Assembly: GCA_964420365.1 (NCBI GenBank)
Contig: CAYQTA010000114.1
Location: forward strand, 216,581-280,580
Source: JAMOQA01 sp964420365
GTDB taxonomy: Bacteria; Acidobacteriota; Polarisedimenticolia; J045
Length of the DNA stretch: 64,000 bases
Direction of reading: 5' to 3'
The position numbers were made by a program, and so were the translations under genes. Below the pieces are notes generated by a model. It worked only from the letters and a program-made list of their open reading frames with translations, had not been told where the DNA came from and ran no database searches. This document shows positions 36,041 to 44,756 of the stretch, one piece after another (the stretch's first letter is position 1; every line of letters starts with the position of its first letter).

Positions 36041-38152
36041 TCACAGCAGGGGCGCGATCACCAGGGCGACCACGCTCATCAGCTTGATCAGGATGTTCAG
36101 CGAGGGCCCGGCGGTGTCCTTGAAGGGGTCGCCCACGGTGTCGCCGATCACGGCCGCCTTGTGGGCATCCGATCCCTTGCCCCCCATGTGCCCCTCCTCG
36201 ATGTACTTCTTCGCGTTGTCCCAGGCTCCGCCCGCGTTGGCCATGAAGATGGCGAGGAGAACGCCGGACGCGGTCACGCCGGCGAGCAGTCCGCCAAGGG
36301 CGGCGGGCGACCCGAACAGCGCCTTCGCGCCAAAGCCGACGACCACCGGGGTGACGACCGCCAGCAGCCCGGGGACGACCATCCGCTTGATCGCCGCGGC
36401 GGTGGAGATGTCGACGCAGCGCGCGTAGTCCGCCCGCGCCTTCCCTTCCATCAGGCCCGGGATCGAGCGGAACTGGCGGCGCACCTCCTCGATCATCTCG
36501 AAGGCCGCCTCTCCGACGGCCCGCATCGCCATCGACGAGAACAGGAACGGCAGCATCGCGCCGACCAGCAGGCCCGCGATGATCTGGGGCGAGCTCAGGT
36601 CCATCACCAGGGCCTCCCCGCCCCGGCTGACCTGCGTCTGGAACGCGGAGAAGAGGGCGAGCGCGGTCAGGGCCGCCGACCCGATCGCGAACCCCTTCCC
36701 GATCGCGGCCGTCGTGTTCCCCACCGCGTCGAGCTTGTCCGTCCGCTCGCGGACCTCCGGGGGAAGCCCGCTCATCTCGGCGATCCCGCCCGCGTTGTCC
36801 GCGATCGGGCCGTAGGCATCGACCGCGAGCTGGATGCCGGTCGTCGAGAGCATGCCGAGGGCGGCCAGGGCGATGCCGTACAGGCCGGCCAGCTTGTACG
36901 AGACGATGATCGCGGCGGCGATCCAGAGCACCGGCAGCGCGGTGGAGACCATCCCCACCGAGAGACCCGCGATGATGTTGGTCGCGGGGCCGGTCTGGGA
37001 GTCCCGGGCGATCCGCTGTGCCGGCGCACGGTCCTTCGACGTGTAGTACTCGGTCGTGACGCCGACGAGGATCCCGGCCACCAGCCCGGCGACGATCGCC
37101 CAGAACAGCGGTCCCCACCCGAGGGCCCCCTCCATGCCCGCGAGGTGAATCCCGTCCGCCGGGACGATCCGCCAGGCGAGGGCCCCCGTGCCGGCGATCA
37201 TCAGGATGCCGGCGACGAACGAACCGGTGTTCAGCGCCGCCTGGGGGTTTCCGCCCTCGCGCACGCGGACGAAGAACGTCCCGATGATCGACGCGAGGAT
37301 CCCGACCCCGGCGACGAGCAGCGGGAGGATCGTCGCCGCCCGCGCACCCGAGACCGCCGCGGCCCCGATGACCATCGACCCGACGATCGCGCCGACGTAC
37401 GACTCGAACAGGTCGGCACCCATTCCCGCCACGTCGCCGACGTTGTCGCCCACGTTGTCGGCGATCACCGCCGGGTTCCGGGGGTCATCCTCGGGAATCC
37501 CCGCCTCCACCTTCCCGACCAGGTCGGCACCGACGTCGGCGGCCTTCGTGTAGATCCCGCCGCCGACGCGCGCGAAGAGCGCGATCGACGACGCGCCGAG
37601 GGAGAACCCGGAGAGGATCGTCACCACGTCCTGCAGGCTGTCCGCCTGGTCCGGGCGCACGCCGAGGATGCCGGTCTTCCAGTACAGCAGGAACAGCAGC
37701 CCCAGCCCGAGGACCCCGAGCCCGACGACCGCCATGCCCATCACCGAGCCGCCGGCGAAGGCGACCTGCAGCGCGGCGTTGAGGTCGGTCCGGGCGGCCT
37801 GGGTCGTCCGCACGTTCGCCGCCGTCGCCACCCGCATGCCGAAGAAGCCCGCAAGGGCCGAGCAGAGCGCCCCGACGACGAACGACAGTGCGATCAGCGG
37901 GTGCTTGAAGCTGCCCGCCGACGAACCGCCGAGGTTGGCGACGACGAGCAGCGCGGCGACCGCCAGCACGAAGACCGCGAGGACCTTGTACTCCCTGGCG
38001 AGGAAGGCCATCGCCCCCTCGCGAATCGCCTGGGCGATCTCCTTCATCCGGTCGCCACCGGGATCGCGCCTGCCGACGCTGACCGCGCGCGCCCATGCGA
38101 AGACCAGCGCGGCCACCCCGATCACCGGCACCAGCAGCAGCAGGTTGTCCAT
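36041..38152 (-). CDS. hppA: K+-dependent membrane-bound pyrophosphatase (ion pump)
   Basis: A 703-residue protein with about 16 membrane helices. It has the catalytic loops GGIYTKAADVGADLVGK and NVGDNVGDVAGMGADLFES, and the C-terminal GDTVGDPFKDTAGPSLN. PPi hydrolysis drives H+ or Na+ export. At about residues 477-484 the motif reads GNTTAAIGKG. The Ala instead of Lys marks the K+-stimulated subfamily. Which ion is pumped cannot be decided by eye. It sits between pth and rpsF, where many related genomes have ychF. PPi could come from PpdK-linked metabolism. Confidence 0.96.
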   Translation of the reverse strand: MDNLLLLVPVIGVAALVFAWARAVSVGRRDPGGDRMKEIAQAIREGAMAFLAREYKVLAVFVLAVAALLVVANLGGSSAGSFKHPLIALSFVVGALCSALAGFFGMRVATAANVRTTQAARTDLNAALQVAFAGGSVMGMAVVGLGVLGLGLLFLLYWKTGILGVRPDQADSLQDVVTILSGFSLGASSIALFARVGGGIYTKAADVGADLVGKVEAGIPEDDPRNPAVIADNVGDNVGDVAGMGADLFESYVGAIVGSMVIGAAAVSGARAATILPLLVAGVGILASIIGTFFVRVREGGNPQAALNTGSFVAGILMIAGTGALAWRIVPADGIHLAGMEGALGWGPLFWAIVAGLVAGILVGVTTEYYTSKDRAPAQRIARDSQTGPATNIIAGLSVGMVSTALPVLWIAAAIIVSYKLAGLYGIALAALGMLSTTGIQLAVDAYGPIADNAGGIAEMSGLPPEVRERTDKLDAVGNTTAAIGKGFAIGSAALTALALFSAFQTQVSRGGEALVMDLSSPQIIAGLLVGAMLPFLFSSMAMRAVGEAAFEMIEEVRRQFRSIPGLMEGKARADYARCVDISTAAAIKRMVVPGLLAVVTPVVVGFGAKALFGSPAALGGLLAGVTASGVLLAIFMANAGGAWDNAKKYIEEGHMGGKGSDAHKAAVIGDTVGDPFKDTAGPSLNILIKLMSVVALVIAPLL

Positions 38153-38177
38153 TCCAGCGCTCCTTCCGCGGCGGTCG

Positions 38178-38753
38178 TCACGTCCCGGGCGACCGCCGGT
38201 TGAAGGTCCTCATCGCTCCCTCGATCCCGTCCGCCAGGATCGACTCCACGGCGTCGGCTCCGAGCCGCACGCCGATCTCGAAATCCTCCCGCTCCACCGG
38301 CCCCGGCCGTCCCAGCACCCACCGGACCAGGTCCTCGCCCCCGGGAGGCCGGCCGATGCCGACCCGGACCCGGGCGAACTCCCGGGTCCCCAGGTGGTCG
38401 GCGATCGAGACCAGTCCCTTGTGCCCCGCCAGGCCCCCGCCCAGCTTGATCCGCACGGTTCCCGGCGGCAGGTCCGCCTCGTCGTGAACGACCAGCAGGT
38501 CCTCCGCACCCAGCCCGTGGTAGTCCAGCAGCGGCCGGGCGGCTTCGCCGGAGAGGTTCATGAACGTGGTCGGCATCGCGAGGATCACGTCCTCGCCGCC
38601 GATCCGTCCGCGGCCCCAGAGGGCGCGGTGACGGGCACGGTCCAGCGGGATGCCGTGGCGTCCCGCCAGGTGCTCGATCACCGCGAACCCCGCGTTGTGC
38701 CGGGTCCCCCGGTACTCCCGCCCGGGGTTCCCGAGCCCGAGCACGAGCCACAT
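38178..38753 (-). CDS. pth: Peptidyl-tRNA hydrolase
   Basis: A 191-residue Pth with LVLGLGNPGREY, the catalytic His in TRHNAGFAVI, TTFMNLSGEAARPLL and VVHDEADLPPG, and GGLAGHKGLVSI. It rescues peptidyl-tRNA dropped from ribosomes. It lies 21 bp after rplY, the classic rplY-pth pair. Confidence 0.97.
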   Translation of the reverse strand: MWLVLGLGNPGREYRGTRHNAGFAVIEHLAGRHGIPLDRARHRALWGRGRIGGEDVILAMPTTFMNLSGEAARPLLDYHGLGAEDLLVVHDEADLPPGTVRIKLGGGLAGHKGLVSIADHLGTREFARVRVGIGRPPGGEDLVRWVLGRPGPVEREDFEIGVRLGADAVESILADGIEGAMRTFNRRSPGT

Positions 38754-38774
38754 CAGGGGATCCCGGGGCCCGAC

Positions 38775-39440
38775 TCAGTCGCCGCTCTCGCCCGCCTCGT
38801 CGCCCGCGGCGGGCGCCTCGCCGGCCTCCGCCTCCGCCGCCTCGGCGGCCTCTGCCTCGGCTTCCTCGGCCCCGGCCTTCTTTCCGGCAACCGTGCAGAT
38901 CGTCTCGGTCGGCGGCGTCACCAGCTCGGACCCCTCCGGCAGCTCGAGCTGGCCCGCCTCGAAGTGCTGGCCCACGTGGAGCCCGGAGATGTCCGCCACG
39001 AGCTTGCCCGGGATGTTCCCCGGCAGGCACTTGATCACCACCTGCCGGTGAACGAAGTCGACGATGCCGCCCTCGCTCTTGACCCCGACCGGCGTGCCGA
39101 CCAGCTCGACGGGCACCGAGACCTCGATCTTCTGGTCCATCTCCACGCGGACGAAGTCGACGTGGAGAAGCTGCTCGGTGACCGGGTGCCGCTGGATCTC
39201 GCGGATCAGGACCATGCGGCGGAGGTCCCGGCCCGCCAGCTTGAGCTGGATCAGGGTGTTCAGGCCCATCGGGGAATGGAGCGCCGCCTCGACGGGACGC
39301 GGATCCACCTGGACCCCGACCGGTTCACGGCCCCCGCCGTAGACGACGGCCGGGATCAGGCCCGCGCGCCGGAGGCGCCGCGAGGCGTTCTTCCCGAGGT
39401 TCTCGCGCGGTTCGACCTCGATGACGATCGGCTGGCTCAT
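38775..39440 (-). CDS. rplY: 50S ribosomal protein bL25/Ctc
   Basis: A 221-residue long-form bL25 (CTC type). The 5S rRNA-binding N-domain (ENLGKNASRRLRRAGLIPAV) is followed by a C-terminal beta domain (PVGVKSEGGIVDF) and a final Ala/Glu-rich tail of about 30 residues. It lies 42 bp after prs, as in many proteobacteria and relatives. Confidence 0.96.
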   Translation of the reverse strand: MSQPIVIEVEPRENLGKNASRRLRRAGLIPAVVYGGGREPVGVQVDPRPVEAALHSPMGLNTLIQLKLAGRDLRRMVLIREIQRHPVTEQLLHVDFVRVEMDQKIEVSVPVELVGTPVGVKSEGGIVDFVHRQVVIKCLPGNIPGKLVADISGLHVGQHFEAGQLELPEGSELVTPPTETICTVAGKKAGAEEAEAEAAEAAEAEAGEAPAAGDEAGESGD

Positions 39441-39482
39441 GGTTCTTCCTCGGAGGGGCGCGCCGGCCCCGGGTTGTCTCGC

Positions 39483-40430
39483 TCAGAGGAACAGCGTGCT
39501 GATGGAGGAATTCGTGTGGGTTCGCTTGATCGCCTCGCCGAGGAGGGACGCCACCGAGAGCACCTCGATCTTGGGGGAGGCGGCCCGGACCTCGTCGAGC
39601 GGGATCGTGTTCGTCACGGTGATCGACTCGACCGGCATCCGCTCGAGCCGTTCCATCGCCTTGCCGGACAGGACCGGGTGCGTGAAGCAGCCGGTCACCG
39701 AGAGGGCACCGTGCTTCCGCAGGGCGTTCGTCGCTCCCTCGAGGGTCCCCGCCGTGTCGATGATGTCGTCCACGATCACGCAGTGGTAGCCCTCGACGTC
39801 GCCGATCAGGTGGATCGTCTCCGCCACGTTGTGCGCCTTGCGCCGCTTGTCGATGATCGCCAGGCCCGCCGCACCGAGGCGCTTGGCATAGAACCTCGCC
39901 CGCTCGGTGCCTCCCGCGTCGGGGGAGACGATCACGGTCCTGCGCGGGTCGATCCGCTGCTGCAGGTGCTCGATCACGACCGGCGCCGCGTAGAGGTGGT
40001 CGACGGGAATGCTGAAGAAGCCCTGGATCGCCGGCGCGTGCAGGTCCATCGTGAGGACCCGGTCCGCCCCCGCCGCCTCGATCAGGTCGGCGATGAGCTT
40101 CGCGGAGATCGGCACCCGCGGCCGATCCTTCCGCTCCTGCCGGGCATAGCTGTAGTACGGGATCACCGCCGTGATCCGCGCGGCGGACGACCGCTTGAAC
40201 GCGTCGAGCAGGAGGAGCAGCTCGAGGAGGTTCTCGGCCGGCGGGTTGGTCGGCTGGATGACGAACACGTCCGCCCCGCGAACGTTCTCCCGGATCTGGC
40301 AGTAGACCTCCCCGTCGGAGAACCGCTCGAGGAGCACGTCTCCCGGCGGCACCCCGAGGTACTCGCAGATCTCCCGGACGAGCGCCGGGTGCGCACCACC
40401 GCCGAAGACCTTCATGTCGGAAGACGTCAT
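39483..40430 (-). CDS. prs: Ribose-phosphate pyrophosphokinase
   Basis: A 315-residue PRPP synthase with ERFSDGEVYCQIRENVRGAD, YYSYARQERKDRPRVPISAKL, VLTMDLHAPAIQGFF, VSPDAGGTERARFYAK and the PRPP loop VIVDDIIDTAGTL. It makes PRPP from ribose-5-phosphate and ATP for nucleotides, and for the Apt enzyme at 56.5 kb. GGAGGG precedes ATG 40430. Confidence 0.97.
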   Translation of the reverse strand: MTSSDMKVFGGGAHPALVREICEYLGVPPGDVLLERFSDGEVYCQIRENVRGADVFVIQPTNPPAENLLELLLLLDAFKRSSAARITAVIPYYSYARQERKDRPRVPISAKLIADLIEAAGADRVLTMDLHAPAIQGFFSIPVDHLYAAPVVIEHLQQRIDPRRTVIVSPDAGGTERARFYAKRLGAAGLAIIDKRRKAHNVAETIHLIGDVEGYHCVIVDDIIDTAGTLEGATNALRKHGALSVTGCFTHPVLSGKAMERLERMPVESITVTNTIPLDEVRAASPKIEVLSVASLLGEAIKRTHTNSSISTLFL

Positions 40431-40474
40431 CGCGGGGCTCCCTCCAGGATCGTCGCGGGTCGGCCCGGGCCCCT

Positions 40475-40876
40475 TCAGGCGCCGGGGACGCCGGGCCGCG
40501 GCCCGGCGGGAGGCAGGCCATCCGCGGGAGGCGCTGCCTCCCCGGCGGCGGGCCGGAACGCCCGGTCCTGCTGTTCCTCGGCGGCCTCCCGGGGCCGCCG
40601 CCGCCCGCGGGCAGGCAGGCCGGCCGCGAGGGCCTCCTCGTACTTCGCCAGGACCTTCTCCTCGATCATCCGCCGCGTCTCGCTGTTCAGCGGGTGCGCG
40701 ATGTCGCGGAAGGTCCCGTTCTTGCGCCGCTTCGAGGGCATCGAGATGAACAGGCCACTCGTGCCGTGGATCACCTTGATGTCCGAGACGACGAAGCAAT
40801 CGTCGAAGACGATCGTCACGTAGGCCTTGAGCTTCTCCTCGTCCACCGGGAACACGCGGATGTCGGTGATCTCCAT
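40475..40876 (-). CDS. spoVG: SpoVG-family regulator
   Basis: A 133-residue protein. Residues 1-85 are SpoVG (MEITDIRVFPVDEEKLKAYVTI, FVVSDIKVIHGTSGLFISMPS, FRDIAHPLN). The rest is a Pro/Ala/Arg-rich tail. SpoVG proteins bind DNA or RNA site-specifically. In a non-sporulating context they are general regulators. It lies between ispE (5 bp) and prs (44 bp). Confidence 0.95.
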   Translation of the reverse strand: MEITDIRVFPVDEEKLKAYVTIVFDDCFVVSDIKVIHGTSGLFISMPSKRRKNGTFRDIAHPLNSETRRMIEEKVLAKYEEALAAGLPARGRRRPREAAEEQQDRAFRPAAGEAAPPADGLPPAGPRPGVPGA

Positions 40877-40881
40877 GCTCG

Positions 40882-41832
40882 CTACCCCTCCCTCACGTCC
40901 TCCGGGGGCCGTTCCCTCGGCAGCGTCCGCGTGACGCGGACCCAGTCCGCGGCCGGAACGCGCTCGAGGCGGCGTGCCGCCGCCTCCGCGTCCTCCGCCC
41001 GGGGAAACAGCCCGAACACCGCGGTCCCGCTGCCCGTCATCGCCGCCCGTCCCCCGGCGTCGCGCAGGACGGCGAGCAGGTCGCCGATCTCCGGCACGAG
41101 CCGGGTCGCCGCGGGCGCGAGGTCGTTGCCGACGGGCGGCAGGCCCGCTCCTCCCCGCTCCAGGTGGCGCAGGAACGCGCGCATCTTAGGGGCATCCCGC
41201 CGCTTCGTCAATCCTTTGCGGGCCTCCCGGTACACGTCGGCCGTGGCGAGGGAGCGTCCCGGGCGCGCGATCACGACGGGGATGGACGGCAGGTCCGGGA
41301 GCGGCTCGATCTCGTCCCCCCGCCCGCGGCCGGCGGCGAGCCCCCCGTGGAGAAAGTACGGGACGTCGGCCCCGAGGCGCGCGGCGAGCACCGGCAACCG
41401 CTCGCCGGGAAGGGCGCCCGGGAAGAGGGCGGCGAGACACCGGAGGACCGCCGCCCCGTCGGACGAACCGCCGCCGAGACCGGCCCCGGCCGGGATATCC
41501 TTCTCCAGCACGATCCGGACGTCCACGGCCAGCCCCGTGGCAGCGAGGAACGCCCGCGCGGCCCGGGTTGCGAGGTTCCGCTCCGCCGGGCACGGCGCTG
41601 CCGGTCGCACCTCGAGCTCGACCCGCCCCGCCCCCCCCTCCCGGGCCGTCACCTCGACCCGATCGCCCAGGGCGACCGCCTGGAAGACCGTGGCGATCTC
41701 GGTGTACCCGTCGGGCCGCGGCCCGAGCAGGTCGAGAACCAGGTTGACCTTCGCCGGGGCCAGGGTCCCGGCGCTCCGGCCCTCGTCTCCCGCCCGGAGG
41801 ATGACCGCGGGGCCGGCCGGCGGGGCCCTCAT
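40882..41832 (-). CDS. ispE: 4-diphosphocytidyl-2-C-methyl-D-erythritol kinase
   Basis: A 316-residue GHMP kinase with LAPAKVNLVLDLLGPRPDGYTE at the N-terminus, the ATP loop DIPAGAGLGGGSSDGAAVLR, and the C-terminal MTGSGTAVFGLF. It phosphorylates CDP-ME in the MEP isoprenoid pathway. The ATG overlaps the stop of the lipoprotein gene (ATGA). The ispE-prs proximity is conserved. Confidence 0.95.
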   Translation of the reverse strand: MRAPPAGPAVILRAGDEGRSAGTLAPAKVNLVLDLLGPRPDGYTEIATVFQAVALGDRVEVTAREGGAGRVELEVRPAAPCPAERNLATRAARAFLAATGLAVDVRIVLEKDIPAGAGLGGGSSDGAAVLRCLAALFPGALPGERLPVLAARLGADVPYFLHGGLAAGRGRGDEIEPLPDLPSIPVVIARPGRSLATADVYREARKGLTKRRDAPKMRAFLRHLERGGAGLPPVGNDLAPAATRLVPEIGDLLAVLRDAGGRAAMTGSGTAVFGLFPRAEDAEAAARRLERVPAADWVRVTRTLPRERPPEDVREG

Positions 41833-42605
41833 CGCCCCGCCTCCCGGGAAGGTTCCGCGGCGACGGCCCCCTCCTCCCGGCGATGCACGAACCCCGGGGG
41901 AACCGGGGGCCATGCCGGTGCCGCCCGCGCGGGACGCGCCCGGATCCGCTCCGCGACGAGGAAGCCGCCCCCCTCGTCCCGCGCGGCGAGGCGGACCGGG
42001 TATGGACAGGCATCCTCCCCCGCGGGAGCCCAGGCCACGTTCCCCGACCATGCCCCGACCCGGAACGATCTCCGCCCTCCTTCCCTCCTCGACCGCCGTT
42101 CGAGGAGCATCGCCCCGGGCAGCGGGATCCCGGTCCAGCGTTCCCAGGTCGCTGCCACGTCGGGCCCGTCCACCGCCTCCCGGCGACGGGGCAGGAGAAG
42201 CCGCACGCGGCCGCCGCGCACCGCGGCGACCAGGACGGGCGCCCCGACCCGGCCGCGCACCTCGGCGAGCAGCCGGCCGTCCCGGCACGCCCGGGCCACC
42301 AGGCGCCCCGAGCCCCGCTGCTCCCCGTCCCCGAAGCGAACCCGGTAGCGAAGGTCCCAGCAGGCAGGCTCGGCCGAAGGGGAGACGGGGGTACCCCGGG
42401 GGGCGGGACCGGGAGCGCAACCGGCCAGGACCAGCAGGACCGGGAGGATGCCGGTCCGCGCCGCAACGAAGCCTTCAGCACGCGAAAACCAGGCAGAAAT
42501 CCGTGCCCACCACCAGCCGGAACCGTCCGCCTGCCTTCGCGGCACCCGGCCGGGAGGCCCTTCGGCCGTCACCCGACGGGGTTGCCGAGAGCCGAGCTCC
42601 ACCAT
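41829..42605 (-). CDS. Lipoprotein, probable LolB-like outer-membrane lipoprotein receptor
   Basis: A 258-residue protein from ATG 42605. A lipobox (LPVLLVLAGC) occurs about 55 residues in, so either the true start is further downstream or the leader is long. No good ATG or GTG is seen nearer. The mature part has alternating beta-like segments (LRYRVRFGDGEQRGSGRLVA, GAPVLVAAVRGGRVRLLLP). The gene directly precedes ispE and follows a TPR gene, the place held by lolB in lolB-ispE-prs of proteobacteria. The LolB call is thus positional and structural, not by strong motif. Confidence 0.55.
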   Translation of the reverse strand: MVELGSRQPRRVTAEGPPGRVPRRQADGSGWWWARISAWFSRAEGFVAARTGILPVLLVLAGCAPGPAPRGTPVSPSAEPACWDLRYRVRFGDGEQRGSGRLVARACRDGRLLAEVRGRVGAPVLVAAVRGGRVRLLLPRRREAVDGPDVAATWERWTGIPLPGAMLLERRSRREGGRRSFRVGAWSGNVAWAPAGEDACPYPVRLAARDEGGGFLVAERIRARPARAAPAWPPVPPGFVHRREEGAVAAEPSREAGR

Positions 42606-42609
42606 CGGG

Positions 42610-44577
42610 TCACCGGGCGGGCGCGGGCCGCTCATCCCGCTCCCCCCATTTCCGGATCTTCTCCTCGAGTTCCTTCCGCCGCTCGCTTCCCAGCGCCAGG
42701 GCGGCCCGCCACTCGGCCAGCGCCCGGTCGACGTCGCCGAGGGCCAGGTACACGTCCCCGAGATGCTCGTGGAGCGTGGCGTCCGGGCTTCCGTCTCCGC
42801 TCCGGATCGCCCGGAGCAGCAGCGGCAGGGCCTCCCCCGACCGTCCGAGCCGGTGGAGCACCCACGCGAGGGAGTCCAGGTAGTTCGGGTTCTCCGGCTT
42901 CGAGTCCACGGCGCGCCGGATCATCGCGAGCGCCTCGTCGAGATCCCGTCCCTCGTCGGCCAGGAGGTAACCCAGGTCGTTGAGCACCGCGTCGTCGTCC
43001 GGGCTGCGCTCGAGAAGCATGCGGTAGGCCGCCTCCGCCTCTCCCGTCCGGCCGACGCTCATCAGGACCGCGGCCCGGGCCCGGAGCAGCTCCACCGGGG
43101 GATCGGCGGGCAGTCCCAGGGCATCGAGGAAGCGAGCCGCGAGGGGCCCGTGGTTCCAGGCGAGGAGCCACATCGCGACCTGGCTGCCCAGGGTCGGAGC
43201 CTCGTCTCCCGCCGCCCGGACGGTGGCGAGCGCCCCGGCCACCGCCCGGTCTTCCCCGTTCCCCTCGCGGGCGACCGCCAGGAGGGCTTCGAGGGCGATC
43301 CAGGCCGGGTTGCGCGGGTCCTTCTCCCGGAGCCGGGCGACGAGCCGTACCGCCTCGTCTTCCCGGCCGAGGGCATCCAGGACCCGGACCCTCAGGCGGA
43401 CGACCGCGGGGTCGTCCGGCAGGTCGCGGATCGCCCTGGCGGCCTCTTCCGGCCGGCCCGCCTCGAGAAGATCCCGCGCCCGCTGGAGCGCGAGCGCCTG
43501 CCCGAACGACGCCTGCTCGTCGTCGTCCAGCTTCTCCTCCAGTTCCCGGAGCCGTTCGGCGGCCAGGCCGTAGCGCCCCGCCTGCTCGGCCGCGAACGCC
43601 CAGGTGAGCAGGGTGCGCCGCGAGCGGTACGCGGCGGGCAGACCCTCCAGGAGCGCCAGCGCCTCCTTCCCGCGGCCCAGGCGAACCAGGGCGCGGGCGA
43701 GATCCCGGCGAATCATCGGGTCCCCCGGTCGGAGCTCGTGAGCCTTCCGCAGGGGCTCCACCGCTCCGGTGTCGTCGCCCCGCTCCAGTCGCACGAGACC
43801 GATCCGGTGGAGCAGCTCGGGGTCTTCCGGCCGCAGGTCCCGCAGGCGCAGCAGGACCTCCTCCTGGCCCGCCAGGTCTCCCCGGTTGCCCTTGAGATCG
43901 GCCAGCGTTTCGAGGACGGGGATGGCCGCCCTGCCCGTCAAGCCGGAGCGCTCGAGCAGTTCGATCGCCTCGTCGATCCGCCCCCGGGCCAGCAGCGTGC
44001 GCGCCAGTGCCATCCAGGGGGCCGCGGCATCCAGTCCCGGGATCGACGAGGCCTCCCGGGCGACCCGCTCCGCCTCGTCCATGCGGCCATCGGCCGCCAG
44101 GATCCGGATCCGTGCGACCCAGGCCGCCGTGTCCAGCGGCCGCGCCTCGGTGGCCCGTGCCAGGTGCTCGAGAGCGCGGTCGAGGGCCGCCCGGTCCCGG
44201 GTGCGCTGCCAGCGTCCCAGCTCGATCTCCGCCAGCACCTTGTGCGCGTCGGCGGACGCCGGGTTCCGCTCGACCGCGCGCCCGGCCTCGTCCTCGGCGC
44301 AGGCCAGGTCCCCGGCCTGCAGGCAGATACGGGCGAGGGTGGCATGCACGGGCGCCGCCTCCGGGTCCAGCTCGAGGACCCGCTCCAGGAGCCTGCGGGC
44401 CTCATCCTGCCGCCCCTCGGCCGCCGCCTCCCGCGCGCGGACGTAGAGAAGGAACGCCCGGGACCGCCGGGCGGTAACGTCCTCGTCCGCTCCCGGCCGG
44501 GGGGCCGCGGCGCGGCCCCCGGGGAGGCCGGCCGGGAGGCAGGCGAGGAGGACGGCGACGAGTCGCAGTACGCGCAT
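42610..44577 (-). CDS. Secreted tetratricopeptide-repeat protein
   Basis: A 655-residue protein with a signal peptide (about 1-25, hydrophobic LVAVLLACLPAG). It then has at least a dozen TPR-like helix pairs, for example ARRLLERVLELDPEAAPVHATLA, AEAAYRMLLERSPDDDAVLNDLGYLLAD and ALAMIRRAVDSKPENPNYLDSLAWVLHRLG. The last repeats match the TPR proteins found before LolB-like genes. Likely a periplasmic scaffold, with partner unknown. The next gene starts 4 bp after its stop. Confidence 0.88.
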   Translation of the reverse strand: MRVLRLVAVLLACLPAGLPGGRAAAPRPGADEDVTARRSRAFLLYVRAREAAAEGRQDEARRLLERVLELDPEAAPVHATLARICLQAGDLACAEDEAGRAVERNPASADAHKVLAEIELGRWQRTRDRAALDRALEHLARATEARPLDTAAWVARIRILAADGRMDEAERVAREASSIPGLDAAAPWMALARTLLARGRIDEAIELLERSGLTGRAAIPVLETLADLKGNRGDLAGQEEVLLRLRDLRPEDPELLHRIGLVRLERGDDTGAVEPLRKAHELRPGDPMIRRDLARALVRLGRGKEALALLEGLPAAYRSRRTLLTWAFAAEQAGRYGLAAERLRELEEKLDDDEQASFGQALALQRARDLLEAGRPEEAARAIRDLPDDPAVVRLRVRVLDALGREDEAVRLVARLREKDPRNPAWIALEALLAVAREGNGEDRAVAGALATVRAAGDEAPTLGSQVAMWLLAWNHGPLAARFLDALGLPADPPVELLRARAAVLMSVGRTGEAEAAYRMLLERSPDDDAVLNDLGYLLADEGRDLDEALAMIRRAVDSKPENPNYLDSLAWVLHRLGRSGEALPLLLRAIRSGDGSPDATLHEHLGDVYLALGDVDRALAEWRAALALGSERRKELEEKIRKWGERDERPAPAR

Positions 44578-44756
44578 GCCACCAGTCTGGACCGCCCCCC
44601 CTGCCGGTGCCAGACCCCCCGGGGTGGCGCCGAGCTTCCAGGAGGCCCCCCGCCGAGGAGGGACCGGGCTCCGCGCGGTTTCTGCCGGGGGAATCGCTCC
44701 CCCTTTCCGCCCGGGCCGAAGGGGCGGACGGGGAGGGGGCCTCATCCTGCCCGCCG

